Assembly: GCA_001787475.1 (NCBI GenBank) | Contig: MFXB01000019.1 | Span: forward strand, 1-6,237 | Reading direction: 5' to 3' | DNA length: 6,237 nt | Source: Candidatus Peregrinibacteria bacterium RIFCSPLOWO2_01_FULL_48_20 | Lineage (GTDB): Bacteria; Patescibacteriota; Gracilibacteria; UBA1369; 2-02-FULL-48-14 | Part shown: piece by piece, positions 1-5,065 of the stretch | Layout of the letters: each line of letters opens with the position of its first letter | How positions within the stretch are numbered: position 1 is the first letter of the stretch | The notes under the pieces: generated by a model | The model's database searches: none | Told to the model about the DNA's origin: nothing | The model's input: only the letters and a program-made list of their open reading frames with translations | Position numbers and translations under genes: made by a program

Positions 1-969
1 CTTCAAAAACAGTTTTTGCACACCGCCTTTGGCAAAACTGGAAACGGCACTCAGAGAAAGCAAGCCGGGCAAAGTACCCAGCGAGAACATCAACATGGTG
101 AGCGCGCCCGTGAGCCAATCACCTTGTGTTAAAACGTAGAGTTGAAGGGCTTGCGTGAATCCGCACGGTAAAAAGAAAGTGAGACCGCCTAAAACGAAAG
201 GCGTCGACTTTGAATTTCCTTCCGCCATCGCGTAAATGCGGTGCGCAAGAAACTTGGGCATTTTCGGTTGAAAGCGCGTGAGTCCCGGAAAAAGTTTAAG
301 CAATCGAAATCCAAGTGAAATCATCACAATGCTCACCAAAATCACCAAGACTCCGTTCACTCGCGGCGAAAGCGTCAACGTGGAACCAAACAAGCCCACA
401 AGCCCTCCCAGCACGGTATACGAGACTACACGTCCGATATTAAAAAACAAATGCGGCTTAAATCTCTGGAAACCGGTCAAATGCGGAAAGGCTTCATTGT
501 ACTTCGCGGCAACCGACAAAAGAAGTCCACCCACCACCGCCAAACAACTGGAAACGGCGGCCACCAGCCCGATCACAAATGCAAAGCCCAAACTCATATT
601 TTCCGTAACTCCAACCCCGCTCGGCAAAATACCGGATTGCTTGAAAACCAAGTAAAGAGTCATCAAAAAGAAAAAAATGGAACCGATTTGAAGGTAGTCT
701 TCTTTACTGTTGCCTTCGATGGGAGTGGCAACTACAGGCTCTTGTTCCCAATAAGCCACCTTATAACCGTGACCGCTAACGGAATCCTGCAGCTGAGTCA
801 AACCGGGATCCTCGGAACAATAAACATCCGCCTTCCCGCTCGCCGCATGCACATAAGCTCTTTCCACGCCGGGAATTTTTTTAAACGCATTTTCAATGAG
901 GACTTCGCAACTGCTGCACGTCATCCCATCGATCTTAAGTTTTAGTTTTTTACAATTTTCGTTGTTCAT
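1..969 (-). CDS. HMA domain fused to DsbD/TauE-like membrane transporter (3' end cut off)
   Basis: I translated the reverse strand from the ATG at 969; it stays open for 323 codons to the window edge, so the C-terminus is missing. Residues 9-72 form a heavy-metal-associated domain with the metal-binding motif GMTCSSC (Cys18, Cys21), as in copper chaperones and the N-termini of copper ATPases. From about residue 93 the protein is polytopic, with the DsbD_2/UreH-like (sulfite exporter TauE/SafE superfamily) signatures SSCLAVVGG (Cys142) and LPCGFTQALQLY (Cys269). In this family the paired membrane cysteines are thought to serve metal or electron transfer. Inference: copper (or similar soft metal) export or delivery across the membrane. 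It lies 50 bases downstream of a small Cys/Met-rich membrane protein on the same strand. There is no Shine-Dalgarno sequence; a weak -10-like TAATTA lies 9 bases upstream (979-984). Family relatives sometimes carry a C-terminal cupredoxin domain, which cannot be checked here. Confidence 0.9.
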   Translation of the reverse strand, partial: MNNENCKKLKLKIDGMTCSSCEVLIENAFKKIPGVERAYVHAASGKADVYCSEDPGLTQLQDSVSGHGYKVAYWEQEPVVATPIEGNSKEDYLQIGSIFFFLMTLYLVFKQSGILPSGVGVTENMSLGFAFVIGLVAAVSSCLAVVGGLLLSVAAKYNEAFPHLTGFQRFKPHLFFNIGRVVSYTVLGGLVGLFGSTLTLSPRVNGVLVILVSIVMISLGFRLLKLFPGLTRFQPKMPKFLAHRIYAMAEGNSKSTPFVLGGLTFFLPCGFTQALQLYVLTQGDWLTGALTMLMFSLGTLPGLLSLSAVSSFAKGGVQKLFLK

Positions 970-998
970 AAATAAGGTTAATTAAAAAGACAAGTTAA

Positions 999-1014
999 AA
1001 CCTTGAAGAAGGTT
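999..1014 (-). repeat. Stop-proximal hairpin AACCTT-loop-AAGGTT
   Basis: A perfect 6-bp inverted repeat (999-1004 with 1009-1014) and a 4-base loop begin five bases after the TAG stop of the small membrane protein gene. Read on the minus strand the stem is followed by TTTAACTTGTC, a poor U-tract, so it could be a weak terminator or a 3'-end or processing structure between this gene and the HMA transporter. The octamer AAGGTTAA also occurs as a direct repeat at 975-982 and 1010-1017, give or take one base. Confidence 0.5.
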
Positions 1015-1019
1015 AAGAA

Positions 1020-1418
1020 CTACGCTTCTTGATAAACCTTTGGATGAAGAATGCCGCGTGAGAGCAATGCCAGCAGAGTATCTACCGATTTGAGGACATC
1101 GTTTGTCCGCTCCCGCCATCTCAATTTGACGCGTTCCAAGCTCAAAACTTCTTTAAATGAAAATCCGAGCCAAACGAAGAAACCGGAAATAAAAGTGGAA
1201 AGCAGTAAAATATTTTGTCCCTGCGTCATTGCGACAAAATTCATTTTCCACTGAGCCAAATGTTCCAAACCGGTCATGGCGCACATCGATGATCCGTTTT
1301 CGGTATAAGGACAATCCGCCATATTGCCGTGCTCATCCATATTCATCGCAAAACCCACCGTGAGCACCACGACGGAAGTGAAGAGAAGCCCCAAAATGGC
1401 TGCGAATAGACGTTTCAT
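1020..1418 (-). CDS. Small two-helix membrane protein with Cys/Met/His-containing external loop
   Basis: A 132-residue protein that I do not recognise by name. Residues 4-24 are a hydrophobic signal anchor or signal peptide, residues 68-88 a second membrane helix, and residues 90-132 a basic, amphipathic tail. The loop between the helices should face outside and holds MNMDEHGNM (25-33), Cys36 in DCPY, and SMCAM with Cys46; that is two cysteines, several methionines and His30 in about 25 residues. Such side-chain mixes are typical of copper sites, but this is inference. The next gene downstream, 50 bases away, is an HMA-domain membrane transporter, which supports a shared metal-handling job. 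The ATG at 1418 is favoured because TATAAT sits exactly six bases upstream, so the transcript probably starts at the AUG. It is 20 bases from the serine hydrolase gene but seems to have its own promoter. Confidence 0.85.
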   Translation of the reverse strand: MKRLFAAILGLLFTSVVVLTVGFAMNMDEHGNMADCPYTENGSSMCAMTGLEHLAQWKMNFVAMTQGQNILLLSTFISGFFVWLGFSFKEVLSLERVKLRWRERTNDVLKSVDTLLALLSRGILHPKVYQEA

Positions 1419-1424
1419 AAGCTA

Positions 1425-1452
1425 ATTATATCATAAAATCAGAAAAAGCCAA
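1425..1452 (-). promoter_or_regulatory. Extended -10 promoter of the small membrane protein gene
   Basis: On the minus strand the perfect -10 TATAAT (1430-1425) is preceded by TGA (1433-1431), giving the extended TGnTATAAT form. A moderate -35 TTGGCT (1452-1447) is 16 bases upstream and lies inside the last codons of the serine hydrolase gene. Six bases separate TATAAT from the ATG at 1418, placing the expected transcription start at or next to the A of the start codon: a leaderless transcript. Confidence 0.65.
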
Positions 1453-2464
1453 GCCATCCGTTGTTTTCTTCAACAGCGCCGTAAACCACTTGAGAAACAT
1501 GTTGAATAATAGCGGACAGTTGTTCAAATTCGGCATCCCCTTTCGTCATCACGCATAAAATGTAGGGGTCCTTGGGAAAGTAAACAATTCCGCAATCGTG
1601 AAGCTCGGTTTCCAAAACCTCATCCCCCACAACAAGTTTTCGTTCTCCAAATTTTTGGGAAACCGGTATTTCCACCGGCACCGAAGCCGCAATGCCGTCT
1701 TCAAAACGATCACGTGACAAGAGTTCCAAAGCTTTTTCCGAATTGGCATCCGTCAAATAAGTGGAATTATAAAGCACACGGAAAAAGTAAGAATAGGCTT
1801 TGGGCGAAATGAATTCCGTCATCGGCTCAATGTGAATCGGTATTCGAAGTCCGATATCGTTATAAACCAAATACCAAAGATCTCCGGTCTCGATGAGACG
1901 TTGCTCCAACAACCCTGCCGCATTGTTATCGGAATACACAATCATTTTCTCAAGAAGATCGTCCGTTGAATACGTATTGCCCACTGCAATCGCCTCTTCC
2001 GGAATATAATTTTGATAATCGTTGAGTCCCAAGTCTTCCGCGTAATAAAAATCATTTTCAAAAACGTCCGATTCCATTTCTTCCAACTTTAAATAAGTCA
2101 TCATGAGCGGCAATTTCCATAAACTGGCCGGCGAATACTCCTCCTCTTCATTCACACCGAACCAACTGTTCGATCGAAGCTCACGAAAGTAAACGGAAAC
2201 GGTAATTCCGGCGTTTCCATACTCTTGAATTGCATCAGTCACATCCATTTCCAAATCGGCCAAACGCGCGCTCTCATCTTCTTCGGAAAGACCGCACATG
2301 AGCAAAGGCCTGATGTAAGAGTATGACGAACTGTACTCATCATCCAAGCGAAAAACTTTATCTTCGGCTTGCGCATTCACCACCGCATATCCGAAAACGC
2401 CCGAAAGAGCCCCCAAACAAAAAACGAGAATGGTAAGGAGGAGACGTTTGGCGTGCTGCTGCAT
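1439..2464 (-). CDS. Secreted serine hydrolase of the class A beta-lactamase / DD-peptidase fold
   Basis: A 341-residue protein with a signal sequence: Lys6-Arg7, a hydrophobic stretch at 8-29, then NAQA-ED, a plausible signal peptidase I site after Ala33. The active-site motifs appear in the order and spacing of the Beta-lactamase2 family: SLWK (Ser114, Lys117) as SxxK, SDN at 178-180, and KFG at 271-273 in place of the usual KTG/KSG. An omega-loop glutamate equivalent to Glu166 cannot be placed with confidence; the loop before ISPK (219-222) is short, with Glu213 the nearest candidate. Family knowledge: such enzymes acylate a serine on beta-lactams or peptidoglycan peptides. I infer a peptidoglycan-active or penicillin-binding hydrolase and would not claim antibiotic resistance. 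Length exceeds a typical class A enzyme (about 260-300 residues) because of an extra acidic N-terminal stretch (about 34-75). It ends with TGA, 20 bases before the next gene. Confidence 0.88.
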   Translation of the reverse strand: MQQHAKRLLLTILVFCLGALSGVFGYAVVNAQAEDKVFRLDDEYSSSYSYIRPLLMCGLSEEDESARLADLEMDVTDAIQEYGNAGITVSVYFRELRSNSWFGVNEEEEYSPASLWKLPLMMTYLKLEEMESDVFENDFYYAEDLGLNDYQNYIPEEAIAVGNTYSTDDLLEKMIVYSDNNAAGLLEQRLIETGDLWYLVYNDIGLRIPIHIEPMTEFISPKAYSYFFRVLYNSTYLTDANSEKALELLSRDRFEDGIAASVPVEIPVSQKFGERKLVVGDEVLETELHDCGIVYFPKDPYILCVMTKGDAEFEQLSAIIQHVSQVVYGAVEENNGWLGFF

Positions 2465-2470
2465 GGCCGA

Positions 2471-2499
2471 AGTTTAAAACGTTTGATTCCATGCCGCAA
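2471..2499 (-). promoter_or_regulatory. Candidate promoter of the serine hydrolase gene
   Basis: On the minus strand TTGCGG (2499-2494) and TAAACT (2476-2471) are 17 bases apart. The -10 hexamer is followed by six bases and then the ATG at 2464, so the mRNA would be leaderless. Both boxes are imperfect (3/6 and 4/6 to the sigma70 consensus). It overlaps the divergent promoter of the lipoprotein gene, so the two should compete for RNA polymerase. An 8-bp palindrome, AAACGTTT (2477-2484), lies in the shared region. Confidence 0.4.
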
Positions 2500-2513
2500 T
2501 ACATTAATATAGT
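2483..2513 (+). promoter_or_regulatory. Candidate promoter of the lipoprotein gene
   Basis: A -35-like TTGATT (2483-2488) pairs with either TAATAT (2505-2510, spacer 16) or the better -10 match TATAGT (2508-2513, spacer 19). The ATG at 2519 follows five bases after TATAGT and no Shine-Dalgarno sequence is present, again pointing to an essentially leaderless transcript. Confidence 0.45.
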
Positions 2514-2518
2514 GACTC

Positions 2519-2983
2519 ATGAAAAAACTTTTTCTCTTGATCGGACTGCTACTTGGCGCCTGCGACGACTCCAAACATATTGATCTTTATGGAGAACTCG
2601 AAGGCCGCTCGGGCACCATGCTGAGTTTGGAAGACGGAACCGTCGTTCCCGGCTTTGAAGGTAACTACTGCACGGCCAGCGTATGTATGGAAAAACTCGA
2701 TCCGGATTTTGCCGCGCTTGGGCATACGCCAATCAAAAACGGAGAATCCTTACTCATTACGATTGGAAACACTACGGATGAAGTGGAATCCGTCAAAGTC
2801 GAACTCATCAAACAAAACGGCGATCGTTATAATCGCGATCACCCGGTCATGCAAAAAGAACCTTACGTTTTTGTGATTGAAGAACCCTTCGATACGGCAG
2901 AAACATTCGTGACGATTTATGTTCGTGTGGATTTGGTGAACGAAGGTCGCAGTAATTTTTATTTCCCGGTGGAATTATTTTAA
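2519..2983 (+). CDS. Lipoprotein of unknown function
   Basis: A 154-residue protein with a clear lipoprotein signal: Lys2-Lys3, a leucine-rich core, and the lipobox LGAC with Cys15 as the lipidated residue. The mature part is about 140 residues, soluble and acidic, with alternating hydrophobic stretches (ESLLITIG, VESVKVELI, PYVFVIEE, FVTIYVRVDLV) that suggest a beta-sandwich. A cysteine pair, Cys51 and Cys56 in NYCTASVCM, could form a disulfide or bind metal. The overall pattern (Cys-containing loop, then a short turn, then beta strands) reminds me of small Gram-positive lipoproteins of unknown function, but I cannot name a family. It stands alone: divergent from the serine hydrolase and closed by its own terminator. 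The ATG at 2519 gives the complete signal peptide and has a -10-like box just upstream. No function is assigned. Confidence 0.85.
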   Translation: MKKLFLLIGLLLGACDDSKHIDLYGELEGRSGTMLSLEDGTVVPGFEGNYCTASVCMEKLDPDFAALGHTPIKNGESLLITIGNTTDEVESVKVELIKQNGDRYNRDHPVMQKEPYVFVIEEPFDTAETFVTIYVRVDLVNEGRSNFYFPVELF

Positions 2984-3012
2984 AAAAACTCCACCGCGCG
3001 GATGGAGTTTTT
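2984..3012. terminator. Bidirectional intrinsic terminator between convergent genes
   Basis: AAAAACTCCA (2984-2993) and TGGAGTTTTT (3003-3012) form a perfect 10-bp stem around a 9-base GC-rich loop that could add two more G-C pairs. On the plus strand it begins right after the TAA of the lipoprotein gene and ends in five Ts. On the minus strand it is followed by a run of Ts (complement of 2982-2988), so it can also stop transcripts of the convergent lysine-rich gene. Confidence 0.85.
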
Positions 3013-3028
3013 GAATTACGCTGAAATT

Positions 3029-3043
3029 CACGGCTAAGCCGTG
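3029..3043. repeat. Mini-hairpin CACGGC-TAA-GCCGTG at the stop of the lysine-rich gene
   Basis: A perfect 6-bp stem (3029-3034 with 3038-3043) with a 3-base loop directly abuts the TAA stop (3046-3044) of the minus-strand gene. No U-tract follows, so it is not a standard terminator. Its 11-base core CGGCTAAGCCG differs by one loop base from CGGCGAAGCCG in the hairpin between sanA and the YibE/F gene. Confidence 0.6.
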
Positions 3044-3139
3044 TTAACGTCGTTTCTTTGAAGACTTTTTTACAGCCTTCTTCTTGGCTACTTTCTTTGC
3101 CTTTTTTGCAGGCTTCTTAGCTTTCTTTTTTGCTGCCAT
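3044..3139 (-). CDS. 31-residue lysine-rich, histone-H1-tail-like peptide
   Basis: I read this gene by hand on the reverse strand: ATG at 3139-3137, TAA at 3046-3044. The 31-residue product opens MAAKKKAKKPAKKAKK and ends KKSSKKRR; it consists almost entirely of Lys, Ala, Val, Ser and Arg, with repeating AKK units and a single Pro at residue 10. The composition matches lysine-alanine-proline tails of histone H1 and of bacterial proteins such as HctB or AlgP, so binding to DNA or RNA is a reasonable inference. Support for translation: clean start and stop, mixed AAA/AAG codons for Lys and mixed GCA/GCT/GCC codons for Ala (not a simple DNA repeat), and a terminator and hairpin placed exactly behind the stop. 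No Shine-Dalgarno sequence lies in the usual position. It could instead be a remnant tail of a longer nucleoid protein, but no upstream domain is in frame. Confidence 0.72.
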   Translation of the reverse strand: MAAKKKAKKPAKKAKKVAKKKAVKKSSKKRR

Positions 3140-3153
3140 GGCGTAGTGGGTTA

Positions 3154-3194
3154 TGGAGTAAAAAAAGTGCTAATAAAAATTTCCTCCTTTTATT
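3154..3194 (-). promoter_or_regulatory. Candidate structured 5' leader of the lysine-rich peptide gene
   Basis: On the minus strand AATAAAA (3194-3188) pairs with TTTTATT (3178-3172), leaving GGAGGAAAT in the loop. Alternatively GGAGGAAA (3187-3180) can pair with TTTACTCC (3161-3154) apart from one G-A mismatch. The two structures use the same GGAGG bases and exclude each other. The purine tract is about 43 bases from the ATG, too far to act as its ribosome binding site. Role unknown; chance pairing in AT-rich DNA is possible. Confidence 0.25.
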
Positions 3195-3294
3195 GAAACT
3201 CGACAAGAACGAATTAAAAAAATCACTCTCTAAAAAAGAAAATTGTTTTGTGGTACAGGTCAAAGTTTAAGAAATCCGCAGATTCAAAATCAAA

Positions 3295-3323
3295 TTTCAA
3301 TAAAGTGTTTTTTGAGCAATAAT
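3295..3323 (+). promoter_or_regulatory. Candidate sanA promoter
   Basis: AATAAT (3318-3323, 5/6 to TATAAT) is followed by six bases and then the GTG at 3330; the -35 region 17 bases upstream is a weak TTTCAA (3295-3300). The same six-base distance is seen before other starts in the window, and this helps choose GTG 3330 as the start of sanA. Confidence 0.4.
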
Positions 3324-3329
3324 GCATAT

Positions 3330-3977
3330 GTGATTTCAAAAACATTTAAAAGACTTTTTCTCGCTCTCGGACTTTCATTTGTTTTTTGTCTTGCGGCTTT
3401 CGCCATCTTCCTTTCCCTCCCCTATTTTTTTCTTCCCGACGAGTCACCGATTCTTACCGATGTCAGTGAAGCGCCCGAATTGGAAGTGGGAATTGTGTTT
3501 GGAGCGGGAGTGAAAAGCGACGGCACGCCCTCGGATGCGCTTCGCGATCGACTTCTCACGGCGGCGGAACTTTATAACGCGGGGAAAATAAAAAAAATTC
3601 TGGTCTCCGGCGACAACACCACCATTTATTATAACGAGCCGGATACAATGGAAGCGTTTTTAATCGATTACGGCATTCCCGATGAAAATGTATCAGCCGA
3701 TTATGCCGGTCGTCGCACTTACGACACCTGCATTCGCGCGAAAGAAATTTGGAGTATTGATGAGGCAATTCTCGTTACGCAAGATTTTCACCTTCCTCGC
3801 GCAGTGTTCACCTGCGAAGCGCTCGGCATTGAAAGCACCGGTTTTTCCGCGAGCCGCCAAGCTTACGTGATGGAAGACTACTACCGCACTCGCGAATGGA
3901 TCGCCATGGCGAAAGCGGTACTTGACGTTTACATCTTGAAGCCCGATTATATCGGGGGCTTGCCAGAGTCACTTTAA
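3330..3977 (+). CDS. sanA: SanA-like DUF218 envelope protein
   Basis: From GTG 3330 the product has 215 residues. Residues 7-34 are a single N-terminal membrane anchor after a basic start; the rest is a DUF218 domain (about 52-200) outside the membrane. Motifs match E. coli SanA as I recall it: VGIVFGAG (53-60), LVSGDN (91-96), YNEPDTM (101-107), DYAGRRTYD (124-132), LVTQDFHLPRA (148-158), and the C-terminal VLDVYILKP. SanA is an inner-membrane-anchored protein linked to envelope barrier function and vancomycin exclusion at high temperature; its reaction is unknown. E. coli SanA has 239 residues. The start is uncertain: no ATG is in frame, TTG codons at 3243 and 3312 would lengthen the protein, but GTG 3330 gives a normal signal anchor and sits six bases after an AATAAT box. 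The YibE/F gene follows after 22 bases. Confidence 0.87.
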   Translation: MISKTFKRLFLALGLSFVFCLAAFAIFLSLPYFFLPDESPILTDVSEAPELEVGIVFGAGVKSDGTPSDALRDRLLTAAELYNAGKIKKILVSGDNTTIYYNEPDTMEAFLIDYGIPDENVSADYAGRRTYDTCIRAKEIWSIDEAILVTQDFHLPRAVFTCEALGIESTGFSASRQAYVMEDYYRTREWIAMAKAVLDVYILKPDYIGGLPESL

Positions 3978-3980
3978 CTT

Positions 3981-3995
3981 CTCGGCGAAGCCGAG
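3981..3995. repeat. Mini-hairpin CTCGGC-GAA-GCCGAG between sanA and the YibE/F gene
   Basis: A perfect 6-bp stem with a 3-base loop lies three bases after the sanA stop and four bases before the ATG at 4000. No U-tract and no Shine-Dalgarno sequence are present in this 22-base gap. The structure could slow or mark transcript processing, or influence how ribosomes reach the next start. Its core is nearly identical to the hairpin at 3029-3043. Confidence 0.6.
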
Positions 3996-3999
3996 TGTT

Positions 4000-5034
4000 A
4001 TGAAAAAACTTTTCTTCTTCATTTTAGGTCTGCTGACCGTGGGACTTTTTCTGGTCGATTTTACGCCTTCGTATTGGGGATCCGAGCTTTATAACGAAGT
4101 GGAAGGCAAAGTGATCCAAAATGATGAAACCTCCGTGCTACTGCTGACAAAAGACGGTGAAGAAATCGAAATTTCCAAAGACCGCTCCACGATCGTCGAT
4201 CAAGATTTTGAAGTGGGCGACCGACTCGTCGTTCAAGATTGGGGTGAAGTGGGAATCAGCTCCTACACTTTGGCCGATTACGTGCGACGCCCCGCGGTTT
4301 ACATTTTATTTGCTCTGTTTATTGGGACTGTAATTTTAGTCACGGGCTGGCAAGGTTTGCGGTCGCTGCTCGGTCTCGTCTTTTCTTTCGTAATTTTGTT
4401 TAAACTTCTTTTCCCGCTCATGCTCCTGGGTTGGGATCCTCTATGGACCGCAATTTTTGGAAGTCTTCTTATGATTCCGGCCATGTTCTATCTTTCACAC
4501 GGATTCAACCGAAAAACTTCCGCGGCGGTACTGGGAACTTTTTTTGCTTTGGTGGTGAGCGGGGTTCTCGCGGGAATTTTTGCAGACCTCGCACACTTGA
4601 GCGGTCTCGCCGATGATTCGGCGGCATTTTTAAACGCTCAATTCGGCGACCTTATCGATTTTCAAAAACTGCTGCTCGCCGGAATTCTCATCAGCATGCT
4701 CGGCGTGCTCGACGATGTGAGTATTTCGCAAGCTTCAATCGTTCATGAACTTAAAAGCAACAAAAAAAATATTTCATTTTGGGATTTATACACGCGAGCC
4801 ATGAGCGTCGGAAAGGATCACATCGGTTCCATGGTGAACACATTGGTACTTGTTTTTGCGGGAGCTTCGCTTCCCATGCTGCTTATCTTTTTGATCGACG
4901 GTTACGGCATGAACAGCGTGCTCAACTACGAGTTTGTTGCGGAAGAAATGGTGCAAACCTTCGCCGCGAGTATCGGACTTATTTTAACGGTCCCCATCAC
5001 CACCTTTTTCGCAAGCCTTCAAAAATCGCCTTGA
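4000..5034 (+). CDS. YibE/F family polytopic membrane protein
   Basis: A 344-residue protein of the YibE/F family (PF07907), typical in length. Residues 4-19 form an N-terminal helix; 28-88 is a small, charged, probably external beta domain (VEGKVIQND... KDGEEIEIS... GDRLVV); from about 98 there are some seven or eight membrane helices. Family hallmarks are ILISMLGVLDDVSISQAS (229-246), HEL (249-251) and GKDHIGSMVNTLVLVFAGASLP (271-292). The conserved aspartates in LDD lie in a membrane segment and suggest a transport function, but no substrate is established for the family. The gene lies between sanA and a metal regulator; a link to metal or envelope homeostasis is only inferred. The ATG at 4000 gives a complete first helix. 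The TGA stop overlaps the -35 box of the fur promoter. Confidence 0.92.
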   Translation: MKKLFFFILGLLTVGLFLVDFTPSYWGSELYNEVEGKVIQNDETSVLLLTKDGEEIEISKDRSTIVDQDFEVGDRLVVQDWGEVGISSYTLADYVRRPAVYILFALFIGTVILVTGWQGLRSLLGLVFSFVILFKLLFPLMLLGWDPLWTAIFGSLLMIPAMFYLSHGFNRKTSAAVLGTFFALVVSGVLAGIFADLAHLSGLADDSAAFLNAQFGDLIDFQKLLLAGILISMLGVLDDVSISQASIVHELKSNKKNISFWDLYTRAMSVGKDHIGSMVNTLVLVFAGASLPMLLIFLIDGYGMNSVLNYEFVAEEMVQTFAASIGLILTVPITTFFASLQKSP

Positions 5035-5059
5035 AATTGCAACTGAGTTGCGGTATTAA
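5031..5059 (+). promoter_or_regulatory. Leaderless promoter of the Fur-family gene
   Basis: TTGAAA (5031-5036) and TATTAA (5054-5059) are 17 bases apart, and the ATG at 5066 comes six bases after the -10 box, so transcription should begin at or beside the start codon. The -35 box overlaps the TGA of the YibE/F gene. This gives the metal-uptake genes a promoter of their own even though they follow closely on the upstream genes. Confidence 0.6.
5039..5051. promoter_or_regulatory. Inverted repeat GCAAC-TGA-GTTGC in the fur promoter spacer (possible operator)
   Basis: A perfect 5-bp inverted repeat with a 3-base centre lies between the -35 and -10 boxes, starting four bases after the YibE/F stop. 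A dimeric regulator bound here would block RNA polymerase, and Fur-family proteins commonly repress their own operons from such sites. It does not match the Fur or Zur boxes I know, so self-regulation is inference. It may equally belong to the set of stop-proximal mini-hairpins seen elsewhere in the window. Confidence 0.4.
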
Positions 5060-5065
5060 AGCATT

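Larger units (their letters stand above)
3140..3329. other. AT-rich divergent intergenic region (no gene seen)
   Basis: This 190-base gap lies between the lysine-rich gene (minus) and sanA (plus) and is much richer in A/T than the flanking genes. It contains the 5' leader of the lysine-rich gene with alternative stem-loops around a GGAGG motif, and the candidate sanA promoter. An open frame continues from sanA up to a TTG at 3243, but nothing in its codons resembles a signal peptide or a conserved domain. I see no RNA gene. Confidence 0.6.

Noticed and set aside
278..945. Two overlapping plus-strand open frames (278-655 and 451-945).
   Set aside because: They lie antisense to the HMA/DsbD-like gene, whose translation shows clear motifs; their products are low-complexity and have no start signals.
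1673..1690. CGGC-ACCGAA-GCCG inverted repeat as another mini-hairpin.
   Set aside because: Only 4-bp stem, 6-base loop, and fully inside the serine hydrolase coding sequence; likely chance.
2377..2732. Minus-strand open frames across the start of the lipoprotein gene.
   Set aside because: They cross the divergent promoter region and are antisense or out of frame to two well-supported genes.
3192..3221. Plus-strand promoter from TTGAAA at 3193-3198.
   Set aside because: No acceptable -10 hexamer lies 16-18 bases downstream, only an A-run; the AATAAT near GTG 3330 fits better.
3243..3329. Longer sanA starting at TTG 3243 (244 residues) or TTG 3312.
   Set aside because: The extra N-terminus is polar with no conserved look and would bury the signal anchor; GTG 3330 follows a -10-like box and gives the usual basic-then-hydrophobic start.
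5032..5046. TGA read as glycine (genetic code 25, as in some Gracilibacteria-related lineages).
   Set aside because: TGA ends the YibE/F and serine hydrolase genes at natural family lengths; reading through would run into the next gene out of frame with it. No in-frame TGA is needed inside any gene.
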